DNA of 64,000 nt. Source: Anaerolineales bacterium (lineage in GTDB: Bacteria; Chloroflexota; Anaerolineae; 4572-78; J111). The DNA lies in NCBI GenBank assembly GCA_020634855.1, contig JACKAU010000004.1, forward strand, positions 372,001 through 436,000. The letters are read 5' to 3'. A model generated the notes under the pieces. It made no database searches. It had not been told where the DNA came from and worked only from the letters and a program-made list of their open reading frames with translations. Positions 43,815 to 52,474 of this stretch are shown here, in pieces. A program made the translations under genes and the position numbers. Within the stretch, counting starts at the first letter, position 1, and each line of letters starts with the position of its first letter.

Positions 43815-44233
43815 GAGGTACGACCGGTCAGCCGAGCTACTTGTTCCGGAGATAACAGGTCACGGAGTTGAGAATGGCTGGCTTCGGGGGTATTAGCGTC
43901 CAATTCTGCTTCAATTTCTGCCACGTGGTCGTAGTAGTAGGCGATAGCTTCATAGATAGCAGCGGGGGGTACATTGGGCAAGCCTGTTTGTATAATCTCT
44001 TCAACAGCGTAACCGGCTTTCAAGAACGCCGCCACATGACGCACCGCCACACGGGTTCCCCGGAGATAGGCTTGGGGACCGGAGGATGTTAGCTTCTGCT
44101 CTATGTGAATCGAATTGCCCAATTGCAATCGAATAACTGTCTCAGCGATTTGGTCCGGAGTCGATTGTATCTCTTTAGCCCGACGTTGCAATAGTTCATA
44201 AGTTTCCGGTGAAATCGAGATCATTATGCTCAT
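43811..44233 (-). CDS. DUF433 antitoxin-like protein
   Basis: 140 residues. The core RGTRVAVRHVAAFLKAGYAV followed by EEIIQTGLPNVPPAAIYEAI is the DUF433 winged-helix signature. An N-terminal helical part precedes it. I use ATG 44233, 6 bases after GAGG; a TTG at 44245 lies in the same frame. An extended -10 promoter sits upstream. It is the probable antitoxin and repressor for the DUF5615 partner. Confidence 0.8.
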   Translation of the reverse strand: MSIMISISPETYELLQRRAKEIQSTPDQIAETVIRLQLGNSIHIEQKLTSSGPQAYLRGTRVAVRHVAAFLKAGYAVEEIIQTGLPNVPPAAIYEAIAYYYDHVAEIEAELDANTPEASHSQLRDLLSPEQVARLTGRTS

Positions 44234-44270
44234 AATTAGCCTCAATCTTTTAAAGAATAGTGACAGTAAT

Positions 44271-44279
44271 ATTATACCA
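44271..44279 (-). promoter_or_regulatory. Extended -10 promoter of the DUF433-DUF5615 pair
   Basis: On the minus strand TGGTATAAT, a complete extended -10. The -35 region is poor. The predicted leader is about 30 bases. Confidence 0.5.
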
Positions 44280-44282
44280 TAT

Positions 44283-47200
44283 TTATCCTCTATCCACCGC
44301 CCCCAATGCGACCAGCCCAGTCTTCTGAGCTTCAGTTAACCCTCTCACCCCGGTGATATTCATCCCGGCGTAGGGACCGGGTGCGCGTAAGGTTTGGCGG
44401 CACTCGCCCGTCTCGATATCCCATAACTTAATCGTCTCATCGACGCTGCTGCTGGCCAGGGTTTGGCCATTGGGGCTGAAGGCCAGTGATAAAACCCAGT
44501 TGGTGTGTCCGGTCAATGTTGCCAGAGGCTGGCCGGTGCGCACATCCCACAAGCGGATGGTTTGATCGCCGCTGCCGCTGGCCACGGTTTGGCCGTCCAG
44601 GCTAAAGGCCACCGACCATACCTCGCTGTCGTGTCCGGCTAGCGTATAGCAGAGTTGGCCGGTTTGGACATCCCACAACCGCACCGTCTGATCGTCGCTG
44701 CCGCTGGCGATGGTCTGACCATCGGGGCTGAAGGCCATACCCCAAATTCGGTTGGTATGGCCTGTCAGAATAGCGCCGGGTTGGCCGGTTTGGACATCCC
44801 ACAGCCGCACCGTTTGGTCGTGACTGCTGCTGGCTAGAGTCTGGCCGTCGGGGCTGAAGGCCACCGACCAGACCCAGTTGCTGTGGCCGTACAAGGTGTG
44901 GCGCGTTTGCCAGGTGCCGACATCCCATAGGCGGATGGTCTGATCATCGCTGCCGCTGGCCAGCGTTTGGCCATCGGGGCTGAAGACGGCAGAGCGGACC
45001 CGGTCGGTGTGGCCGTACAACGTGCGGCGAAGTTGGCCGCTGAGGGCATCCCACAAGCGGATGGTGTGATCGGCGCTGGCGCTGGCCACGGTTTGGCCGT
45101 CGGGGCTGAAGGCCGCCGACCAGACCCAATTGCTGTGGCCGTGCAAGGTGTGGCGCAGTTGGCCGCTGAGGGCATCCCACAGGCGGACGGTCTGGTCCGA
45201 GCCGGCGCTGACCAGGATCCGTCCATCGGGGCTAAAGGCGACAGCACTACCTCGATTGGTATAGCCGTGCAGGGTCGAGAGTAGCTGGCCGTCGTGGGCA
45301 TCCCACAAGCGGACGGTTTGATCGCCGCTGCCGCTGGCTATGGTTTGGCCATCGGGATTGAAGGCCACCGACCAGACCATGCTGGTATGGCCGGCCAGGG
45401 TATGGCTGGCCTTCCCTGTCGGCGCATCCCACAGGCGCACGGTTTGATCGGCGCTGCTGCTAACCAGCATGCGACCATCGGGGCTGAAGGCCAGGGATAA
45501 GACATAACCCGCATGTCCCGTCAGAATATGGTCGGCCTGGTCGGCCGGAGGGTTGACCGGCCACAGCCGAATGGTCTGATCATCACCGCCGCTGGCTAAG
45601 GTGTGGCCGTCTGGCTTGAATGCTACAGATCGTACGGTATCCGTGTGGCCGTGAAACGTGTGGCGGTGAGCGCCGGTCTCGACCGCCCACAGGCGCACTG
45701 TCTGGTCATCACTGGCGCTGGCCAGCAGTTGGCCGTCGGGACTGAAGGTGACTGCCCAGATGCGGTTGGTATGGCCGTGCAAGGTATGGCGGAGCCGGCC
45801 GGTGTCGATCTCCCACAGGCGGATGGTTTGATCATAACTGGCCGTGGCGAGTAACTGGCCGTCGGAGCTAAAGGCCACCGCTCGAACCGTGCCGGTATGG
45901 CCGTTCAGCGTCCGCCGCGTTTGGCCGGTACGGACATCCCATAGCCGGACCGTCTGATCCTCGCTGCCGCTGGCCAGGGTTTGGCCGTCGGGACTGAAGG
46001 CCACCGACCAGACAAATTGGGTGTGGCCTTTGAGGATAGCGTAGGGTTGAGCCCCGGCGACGTGCCACAACCGTATTTCCCCACTGGACGACCCCACCGC
46101 CAAAAGCTGCCCGACCGGGTCGAGCGGCCCGGCCGCTTCTCGCTCAGTCCTGAAGCGTGAGGCGGGTCGTCGATCCGGGTTTTGGGGGCTGTAGGCCACG
46201 GCTCCCACCGGACCAAACGTATCGGTAAAGACCGTTCCGGTCAGATCGGCCTGGCTGAAGTTGATGCCGGGCAAAGCGACGCCCCGCAGGTAAGCTTGCC
46301 AGACCGCCACACCTGAAAAATCGGCGCCGCGCACATCGACGCCCAGGTACAGCAGCAGGTTGAGGATGTTACCGGCGGCATAGCCGGGGAGACGCAGCCC
46401 GCCGGCCTGTAACTGCCGGAGCCGCTGCTGCAAACGCTGTACCAATTCGGCCTGCCCCAGGTGTCTGACCAATCGCTCGGCAACGGGCTGGAGAATGAGA
46501 CGGCTTTGGCAGTCCCGAATGTATTCTTTAGCCTGAGCCTTAAGCAGCGCGTAGTGATTAAAGAAGCTGTTGTCCGCTTCCTCTACGGCGACCCCTTGAA
46601 AATTTACATCGCTCAATAAAGGAGCCGGCCTACCCGGCTCTTCAGCCTCGATTTCTCGGCAGACGGCATCGATCAAACAATCAGTGATGTATTCGTTGAC
46701 CACGTTTTGGAGCGTGAACCCGCCACCGTGGCCGTCACCTTCCCGCTGGGCCACGTCCAGCAGAGACCGCCGCTGCAAGGAGCGGAGGGCTTCTAAAAAG
46801 GCCCGTCTCGATCCTGAATGAATGAGATTAGTTGCTAACGCCTGGACCGGCACGGCTTCACGCTCAATGGCCAGCCAGATAATAATCTCCCGTTCCATGG
46901 GCGACAGGCGGCCAAACTGTTGATCCAGCACATCTCGAATATCGTCGAAGATCGCCGTTTCTTCGTCTAAAAAAGCAGCGATGTCATCATTGAACAGCTC
47001 TTGGATCGTGCGGGAGATGAGCTTCAAAGCCAGCGGGTTGCCGGAGTGACGATCGAGCAGGGCGGCGATGAGGCCGGTGGGGCCGGAGAGACCGCCGGCC
47101 AACAGCAGTTCCCGGCCGGCTCTGGCTTCTAGCCCGGCCAATTGCAAAGACCGCACGGCGGCGGTATCCACCTCCAGGCGAGCCAGCTCTTTGGGTTTTT

Positions 47201-48551
47201 CCCGGCTGGTCAGCAGCAAACAGCTTTGGTGATCCGTTTCGCCCATTCGTTGAATGAGTTGGCCGTATGGCTCGTAACCGGGGCGATACGCGCCCGCCCG
47301 GTCGCCGGCCTGCATAATGCTTTCGACGTTATCGAGTACCAGCAGGCAGCGGTGCCGCCGCAGATAATCGAACAGCAGCGCTAGCCGCGCGGCCAGGGTC
47401 TCGGGCATAACCGCTAATTGAAAGGTCGATAAAAATTGGAGGCAGGCGCGCAAAACCTCATCGAGCGGGGGCGCGTTGACCAGCGAGCGCCAGAACACAA
47501 ATTCAAACTGCCCGGCTAAGGCTTTGGTCATCTTGGCGGTCAAGGCCGTTTTGCCCATACCGCCCATCCCCAGCAAAACGATCAGGCGACAGCGGTCGGT
47601 CACCAGCCACTGCTCCAATTGGGCTTGCTCCACCTGCCGCCCGTAAAAAATCGAGATGTCAGGCGCTTCCCCCCAATCTTGATTGCGCCGAGCGACCGGA
47701 GCGCGGCGAGGTATGGCGGGGCTATCCCCCAGGGTAATACGCTCGGCCTCAGCCTCGTCCGGCTGCTTAAGCGCTCCGGCTTTGATCTGTTCGTACAACG
47801 CCACCGTCTCAGCCGCCGGTTCTACGCCAAGTTCATTGGCCAGGATGCGGCGGCAGGTTTCGAACTGAGCCAGGGCCGTACTGCGCTGCCCACTGAGCGC
47901 CAGCAGCCGCATTAACTGCCGGTGAGCCTCCTCGCGCCAGGGTTCCAGTTCGATCTGGCGTTGGGCATAACGGCCGGCTTCTTCCACTTCATTACGCCGC
48001 TCGTGATAGGCGGCTAGATGGAAAAAGGTGTCGAGCGCCTGACGATGAAATTGCTCCCGATTTAACAACACCCACTCTTCAAAGACCGAACTGTCGGCCA
48101 TATAGAAGCCGTCCAGAAAATCGCCACGATAGAGCGCGGCAGCCTGGCGCAGGTGATCCATACAAGTCTGGCACGTTTCCAATTGGTGATGGGCATGAAC
48201 AGTGCTGGTGGCCAGATGCTCACAGAAGGCAGCGACATCCAGGTGATGATCGCTGGCGGGGTTGAACTGCACGGTGGTGCGGCTGATTAAGAGGAAGGGC
48301 GGGGCGGCCGTCTGGTCGCCGATGGCCTGCCGCAGTTTGAGCAGCACGTGGCGCAGGTTGGTCCTGGCCCGCTGCTCGGTCTGGTCAGGCCACAGTAAAT
48401 CGGCTAGCACACTCCGATGATGGGCCTGGTTCATTTCGACAGCCAAATAGGCCAGCAGCGCCCGAACCTTATCAGACTCGAAGGCGGTGATCGGCGTTTG
48501 AGTTAACGTGACCTGAAAAGGGCCTAAGAAAGTGAGAGAAAGATGTGTCAT
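44283..48551 (-). CDS. BTAD-STAND-WD40 regulator
   Basis: 1422 residues from ATG 48551 (MTHLSLTFLGPFQVTL); the frame extends 26 codons further but includes its own promoter. An OmpR-like winged helix (1-95) and a bacterial transcriptional activator domain (about 100-245) are followed by a STAND/NB-ARC ATPase with Walker A LLGMGGMGKTALTAK (about 320-335) and Walker B CLLVLDNVES (about 405). A short pentapeptide-like stretch (RGADFSGVAVW) leads into 14 WD40 repeats (about 825-1385), enough for two seven-blade propellers. Such proteins bind a ligand or partner by the propeller and activate transcription through the N-terminus. It is divergent from the SulP operon. Confidence 0.9.
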   Translation of the reverse strand: MTHLSLTFLGPFQVTLTQTPITAFESDKVRALLAYLAVEMNQAHHRSVLADLLWPDQTEQRARTNLRHVLLKLRQAIGDQTAAPPFLLISRTTVQFNPASDHHLDVAAFCEHLATSTVHAHHQLETCQTCMDHLRQAAALYRGDFLDGFYMADSSVFEEWVLLNREQFHRQALDTFFHLAAYHERRNEVEEAGRYAQRQIELEPWREEAHRQLMRLLALSGQRSTALAQFETCRRILANELGVEPAAETVALYEQIKAGALKQPDEAEAERITLGDSPAIPRRAPVARRNQDWGEAPDISIFYGRQVEQAQLEQWLVTDRCRLIVLLGMGGMGKTALTAKMTKALAGQFEFVFWRSLVNAPPLDEVLRACLQFLSTFQLAVMPETLAARLALLFDYLRRHRCLLVLDNVESIMQAGDRAGAYRPGYEPYGQLIQRMGETDHQSCLLLTSREKPKELARLEVDTAAVRSLQLAGLEARAGRELLLAGGLSGPTGLIAALLDRHSGNPLALKLISRTIQELFNDDIAAFLDEETAIFDDIRDVLDQQFGRLSPMEREIIIWLAIEREAVPVQALATNLIHSGSRRAFLEALRSLQRRSLLDVAQREGDGHGGGFTLQNVVNEYITDCLIDAVCREIEAEEPGRPAPLLSDVNFQGVAVEEADNSFFNHYALLKAQAKEYIRDCQSRLILQPVAERLVRHLGQAELVQRLQQRLRQLQAGGLRLPGYAAGNILNLLLYLGVDVRGADFSGVAVWQAYLRGVALPGINFSQADLTGTVFTDTFGPVGAVAYSPQNPDRRPASRFRTEREAAGPLDPVGQLLAVGSSSGEIRLWHVAGAQPYAILKGHTQFVWSVAFSPDGQTLASGSEDQTVRLWDVRTGQTRRTLNGHTGTVRAVAFSSDGQLLATASYDQTIRLWEIDTGRLRHTLHGHTNRIWAVTFSPDGQLLASASDDQTVRLWAVETGAHRHTFHGHTDTVRSVAFKPDGHTLASGGDDQTIRLWPVNPPADQADHILTGHAGYVLSLAFSPDGRMLVSSSADQTVRLWDAPTGKASHTLAGHTSMVWSVAFNPDGQTIASGSGDQTVRLWDAHDGQLLSTLHGYTNRGSAVAFSPDGRILVSAGSDQTVRLWDALSGQLRHTLHGHSNWVWSAAFSPDGQTVASASADHTIRLWDALSGQLRRTLYGHTDRVRSAVFSPDGQTLASGSDDQTIRLWDVGTWQTRHTLYGHSNWVWSVAFSPDGQTLASSSHDQTVRLWDVQTGQPGAILTGHTNRIWGMAFSPDGQTIASGSDDQTVRLWDVQTGQLCYTLAGHDSEVWSVAFSLDGQTVASGSGDQTIRLWDVRTGQPLATLTGHTNWVLSLAFSPNGQTLASSSVDETIKLWDIETGECRQTLRAPGPYAGMNITGVRGLTEAQKTGLVALGAVDRG

Positions 48552-48582
48552 TGAATAGTTTCGTGATGATATCTGTAAAACC

Positions 48583-48611
48583 ATTATAGCCAACCTTCGA
48601 GTTTTATCGAA
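48583..48611 (-). promoter_or_regulatory. Promoter of the BTAD-WD40 gene
   Basis: On the minus strand TTCGAT (48611-48606), a 17-base spacer and TATAAT (48588-48583). The -35 is weak and lies next to the direct repeats at 48624-48656. Confidence 0.45.
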
Positions 48612-48623
48612 ATTGGCTTTGTA

Positions 48624-48667
48624 CCTCACGTTGACCTCACGTTGGCCCCACGGGGAAGTGGTATATT
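48624..48667 (+). promoter_or_regulatory. SARP-like direct repeats with an extended -10
   Basis: Three units at exact 11-bp pitch: CCTCACGTTGA (48624), CCTCACGTTGG (48635), CCCCACGGGGA (48646). They are followed by TGGTATATT, an extended -10 at 48659-48667. The last heptamer CCCCACG ends 9 bases before the -10. SARP/BTAD regulators are known to bind heptamer direct repeats at 11-bp pitch about 8 bases from the -10, so this is a likely target of the divergent BTAD protein and would control the SulP operon. Confidence 0.6.
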
Positions 48668-48707
48668 GTTTTTAATCACACCAATTGATCGGTATAGGAA
48701 CGAAGCC

Positions 48708-48962
48708 ATGCCCGCCTTAGATAAGACACTGCCTTATCATGCTTACCTGCTCCGCTTCTGGGGAGAGCGGATACACATCCCCGAAGATGCGGTGGTGTGG
48801 CGCTTCAGTTTGGAAGATCCCCATACGGGCGAACGCCGTGGCTTCGCTAACTTGCAACAACTGCTGGCTTTCCTGGATGAGCAGATTGGCGATGGCGTCG
48901 GCCCGGACGATAATCGAAGCACCGAGGATGGGGGACGTTCCAAAGGTGACTTTCCCAATTAA
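48708..48962 (+). CDS. Small conserved protein before SulP
   Basis: 84 residues (MPALDKTLPYHAYLLRFWGE, VWRFSLEDPHTGERRGFANL). The pattern of a strand with Trp-Arg, 'DPHTGERRGF' and a helix 'LQQLLAFLDEQ' is one I associate with small proteins near BTAD regulators in Chloroflexota. No function is known. The start ATG 48708 is chosen over an in-frame TTG upstream because AGGAACG precedes it. It is 17 bases from the SulP gene, so they are co-transcribed. Confidence 0.65.
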   Translation: MPALDKTLPYHAYLLRFWGERIHIPEDAVVWRFSLEDPHTGERRGFANLQQLLAFLDEQIGDGVGPDDNRSTEDGGRSKGDFPN

Positions 48963-48979
48963 AGAAAGGAAGAGCGGAG

Positions 48980-51244
48980 ATGAGGAATAATCCGGCGGTG
49001 ATGACCGCCTCCAGTGGTGGTTTTGCTCAACCTTTGAAAAGTGAGTCCAACCGCCGCCTCTTACGGCCCGAGCAACTGCTGCCCAGTTTAACGGCCGGGG
49101 TGGTGATCGGTATCTTGGCTGTGGTTTATGCCATTTCCTTTGCCGCCCTGATCTTTTCGGGCGACCTGGCCCGATTTGTGGTTGGCGGGATTGGGCTAAC
49201 GTTGTTTGGTACGTTTATCATGGGGCTGGTGACGACGCTGCTAGCCTCTTTCGCCGGCCTCATTCCGATTGCCCAAGACGTGCCGGCAGCGATCCTGGGC
49301 GTGGTCGCCGCGGCTGTGGCCGCCAGTATGCCCGCTTCGGCCACGGCCGACGAGATTTTAGCGACGGTCTTGGCGGCGATGATCCTGACCACTATCTTAA
49401 GCGGCGGGATTTTCTTCGGGATGGGGTGGTTTAAGTTGGGCCGGTTGGTGCGCTTTATGCCATATCCGGTGATCGGTGGGTTTTTGGCCGGAACGGGCTG
49501 GTTGATTGCATCCGGCGCTATCGGCATCATGACCGATACGCCGCTGACGTTGGCGGCTTTGCCGGCGCTGGTTCAGCCGCAGATGCTGATCAAATGGCTG
49601 CCGGGGCTGCTCTTGGCCGGGCTGCTGTTGGTCGCCCTACGACGGTATAACCATTTTTTGCTGATGCCGGGCTTGCTGTTAGCCGCTGTTGGCCTGTTTT
49701 ATCTTATGCTGTTTTTGAGCGGCACGTCGATTGACGCGGCCAGAAACCAGGGCTGGTTATTCGAAGCGGTGGCGGGCGGAACCTTGTGGCGACCGCAGGC
49801 CCTCGCCGTCTTGGGTCATACCCAATGGCCGCTCCTATTGGGTCAGGCCGGCAATGTAGGCATAGTCATTCTGGTCAGCCTGATCGCAGCCCTGCTGAAT
49901 ATGAGCGGCATTGCTCTGGCCGCCGGCCGCGACATCGATCTGGATCGTGAATTGCAGGTGACCGGTTTGGCCAATCTGCTGGCCGGGCTGGGGGGCAGCT
50001 CGCCGGGGTATCCGGCCCTGAGCCTATCGGTTTTAGGGCAGCGTCTAGGCGGAGACGGCCGTTTAACGGGGGTGTTCGCCACCGGTTTGTGTGGGGTGAC
50101 GCTGTTCTTTGGCGCGGCGCTCATTACGCTGTTTCCCAAACTGGTTCTCGGCGGGGTGCTGCTCTATTTGGGGCTGTCGCTGCTGGTTGAATGGGTTTAT
50201 GAGGCTTGGTTCAAGCTGTCCACCGCCGAGTATGCTCTGGTTGTCGTGATCTTGATCATTATCACCGTCTTCGGCTTCTTGGCCGGCGTGGCGGTCGGTT
50301 TAATCGTCGCCGTCGGGCTGTTTGTGGTGAGTTACAGTCGAGTAAATGTCGTTAAGCAAGCCGTCTCAGGCAGCGACTATCGCAGCAATGTCATGCGCTC
50401 CTCGCAGCACGATCAGATCCTGCAACGACATGGTGACCGGCTCTATATCCTGAAACTGCAAGGCTTCATCTTTTTTGGCACAGCCCACAGCCTGCTCGAC
50501 CCGATCCGGCAGCGGCTCGAGCGGCCCGATCTACCCCGGCTGCACTTCGTCCTGCTTGATTTTCGGCTGGTCACCGGCCTTGACTCGTCAGCCGCCTTGA
50601 TCTTCACCAAACTGAAGCAGTTGGCTCAAACACACAACCTGGTTTTGGTTTTTACCCACCTGGCCGGCTCGATGCAGCAGGAGTTAGCCAAAGAGGTTTT
50701 CACCACGCCGGATGAGATTCTGTGGCGGCTCTTTCCCGATCTGGATCACGGCCTGGAATGGTGTGAGACCGAGTTGATCCAATACACGGAAACAAGGGCT
50801 CTCCCCGGCCCACCCGCTCACTCCGCCACCGAAATGTCTCGTCTACTGGCGGACAATGGCCAAGCGCTGTTGACCTACCTGGAGCGGCGAGAGGTAGCGA
50901 CCGGCCAGACGCTGATCCGCCAAGGGGAGCCATCGAACGGCCTATACTTTATTGCCACGGGGCGAGTAACGGTGTGGCTGGCCGGCGATGACGGCTCCCA
51001 GCTGCGGCTACGCACGATGGCCTCCGGCGCGGTGGTGGGCGAGGTGGGCTGGTATCTGGGGCAGCCGGCCTCCGCCTCGGTGGTGGCTGATGAAGCCGGC
51101 GCCGTTTACTATCTATCAGCGACTAACCTCAAGCGTATGGAGCAGGAAACGCCAGACCTGGCCATCAAGTTCCATACCTTCATTGTTCGCCTACTGTCTG
51201 AACGCATGGCTAAGATGAACGACATGGTTCAGGGTTTACAGTAA
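48980..51244 (+). CDS. SulP (SLC26) transporter with STAS and cyclic-nucleotide-binding domains
   Basis: 754 residues. About 12 membrane segments (40-450) contain the SulP features GVVIGILAVVYAISFAALIF and FMPYPVIGGFLAGTGWLI. Next is a STAS domain (about 480-600: LYILKLQGFIFFGTAHSL, VLLDFRLVTGLDSSAALIF) and then a CRP-like effector domain (about 640-750: LIRQGEPSNGLYFIATGRV, GAVVGEVGWYLGQPASASVV). Probable anion (sulfate or bicarbonate) transporter gated by a nucleotide or by domain interactions. The upstream SARP-like site and the sulfurtransferase downstream suggest sulfur metabolism. Confidence 0.9.
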   Translation: MRNNPAVMTASSGGFAQPLKSESNRRLLRPEQLLPSLTAGVVIGILAVVYAISFAALIFSGDLARFVVGGIGLTLFGTFIMGLVTTLLASFAGLIPIAQDVPAAILGVVAAAVAASMPASATADEILATVLAAMILTTILSGGIFFGMGWFKLGRLVRFMPYPVIGGFLAGTGWLIASGAIGIMTDTPLTLAALPALVQPQMLIKWLPGLLLAGLLLVALRRYNHFLLMPGLLLAAVGLFYLMLFLSGTSIDAARNQGWLFEAVAGGTLWRPQALAVLGHTQWPLLLGQAGNVGIVILVSLIAALLNMSGIALAAGRDIDLDRELQVTGLANLLAGLGGSSPGYPALSLSVLGQRLGGDGRLTGVFATGLCGVTLFFGAALITLFPKLVLGGVLLYLGLSLLVEWVYEAWFKLSTAEYALVVVILIIITVFGFLAGVAVGLIVAVGLFVVSYSRVNVVKQAVSGSDYRSNVMRSSQHDQILQRHGDRLYILKLQGFIFFGTAHSLLDPIRQRLERPDLPRLHFVLLDFRLVTGLDSSAALIFTKLKQLAQTHNLVLVFTHLAGSMQQELAKEVFTTPDEILWRLFPDLDHGLEWCETELIQYTETRALPGPPAHSATEMSRLLADNGQALLTYLERREVATGQTLIRQGEPSNGLYFIATGRVTVWLAGDDGSQLRLRTMASGAVVGEVGWYLGQPASASVVADEAGAVYYLSATNLKRMEQETPDLAIKFHTFIVRLLSERMAKMNDMVQGLQ

Positions 51245-51308
51245 CAACGCTGTACCTATCTAACAATGCTTCTACAAACATTAATTTATTTAAAAGGAGA
51301 TTGAAATC

Positions 51309-52172
51309 ATGACAAGCAATAATGGCTACGCTAAACCTGAAGTGTTGGTCAGCACCGATTGGGTGATGGATCACCTGAATGATCCGCAAGTGCGGCTGGT
51401 GGAAGTCGATGTGGATACCACGGCTTACGACAGCGGCCACCTACCCGGCGCGGTCGGCTGGAATTGGACAACCGACACCCAGGATACCGTGGTTCGCGAT
51501 ATTCCTGACAAAGCCGCGTTTGAAGCACTGATGGCCCGGTCCGGCATCAGCAACGACACAACCGTAGTGTTATATGGCGATAATAACAACTGGTTTGCTA
51601 CCTATGCCTTCTGGCTGATGAAGATGTACGGGCATCAAGACGTGCGGCTGGTCAACGGCGGTCGCCAGAAGCTGGTGGCCGAAGGGCGTGAACTCACCAC
51701 CGCAGCGCCCGAGGTGACCTCCACCACTTACACGGCCACCGCGCTCAACAACGATCTGCGAGCCTATCGTGATTTTGTCCGAGAAAGCCTCAATCGCGCC
51801 GACAGCGGGTTGGTGGACGTTCGCTCGCCCGACGAATTTTCCGGCAAACTCTTGGCCCCGGCCAATTTGCCGCAAGAAGGCTCCCAGCGGGGCGGCCATA
51901 TTCCCGGCGCGGTCAACATTTCCTGGAGCAAAGCCATGGCCGAAGATAACACCTTCCTGCCGATGGGCGCGCTGCAAGACCTGTATCAGAGCCAGGGTAT
52001 CACTCCCGATAAAGAGATCATCGCTTACTGCCGCATCGGCGAGCGCTCATCACACACCTGGTTTGTGTTAACCTACCTGTTGGGCTATGAGAACGTCCGT
52101 AACTACGATGGCTCCTGGACCGAATGGGGCAGTTCCATCGGGGTACCGGTAGAGAAAACCTACGAGGGATAA
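51309..52172 (+). CDS. Thiosulfate sulfurtransferase (two rhodanese domains)
   Basis: 287 residues. The N-terminal inactive domain (LVEVDVDTTAYDSGHLPGAV) and the C-terminal active domain (VDVRSPDEFSG, GHIPGAVNISW) end in the catalytic loop AYCRIGERSSHTW with Cys about 239. It transfers sulfane sulfur from thiosulfate to cyanide or thiols. AAAAGGAGAT precedes the start and a strong terminator follows. It lies 64 bases after the SulP gene, possibly in the same transcript. Confidence 0.93.
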   Translation: MTSNNGYAKPEVLVSTDWVMDHLNDPQVRLVEVDVDTTAYDSGHLPGAVGWNWTTDTQDTVVRDIPDKAAFEALMARSGISNDTTVVLYGDNNNWFATYAFWLMKMYGHQDVRLVNGGRQKLVAEGRELTTAAPEVTSTTYTATALNNDLRAYRDFVRESLNRADSGLVDVRSPDEFSGKLLAPANLPQEGSQRGGHIPGAVNISWSKAMAEDNTFLPMGALQDLYQSQGITPDKEIIAYCRIGERSSHTWFVLTYLLGYENVRNYDGSWTEWGSSIGVPVEKTYEG

Positions 52173-52205
52173 TCGGCTTCGCCCGATCTCTCCCTGTGAA
52201 TAGCG

Positions 52206-52240
52206 AAAAGGAGTTCCCGATGGTGTGGAACTCCTTTTTT
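52206..52240 (+). terminator. Rho-independent terminator
   Basis: AAAAGGAGTTCC / GGAACTCCTTTT, 12-bp stem, 9-base loop, ending in a T run, 34 bases after the sulfurtransferase. Confidence 0.92.
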
Positions 52241-52388
52241 ATTAGGGCGGTTTACCCGCCCATTTTCCCCCAGTATCAGGTGAACTTCCCCTGCCGCACT
52301 TTGCCGCAGTTGTTGCCAGGCCAAAATTTCTACTGCCCAGCACCAACTCTGGCGGAAAAGGTGGTGTTCAAATCCTACCAATTCCTGA

Positions 52389-52474
52389 TTAACCCTCCGC
52401 TGGTCCAGGAAGTACGCCAAGCTGCTGCATCAACCCCATTGTGTCCCCGTAATTCCAGGTTTCGACGATCTCAG
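52389..52474 (-). pseudogene. C-terminal remnant of a SnoaL-like protein
   Basis: On the minus strand, in a frame that overlaps the end of the FAD gene, EIVETWNYGDTMGLMQQLG followed by VLPGPAEG and a stop reads like the common C-terminus of SnoaL/ester-cyclase proteins ('K-I-V-E-x-W ... LLQQLGV.P'). Nothing of the rest of the domain is present. This suggests a deletion that joined the FAD gene to the tail of an NTF2-like gene. Confidence 0.4.
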
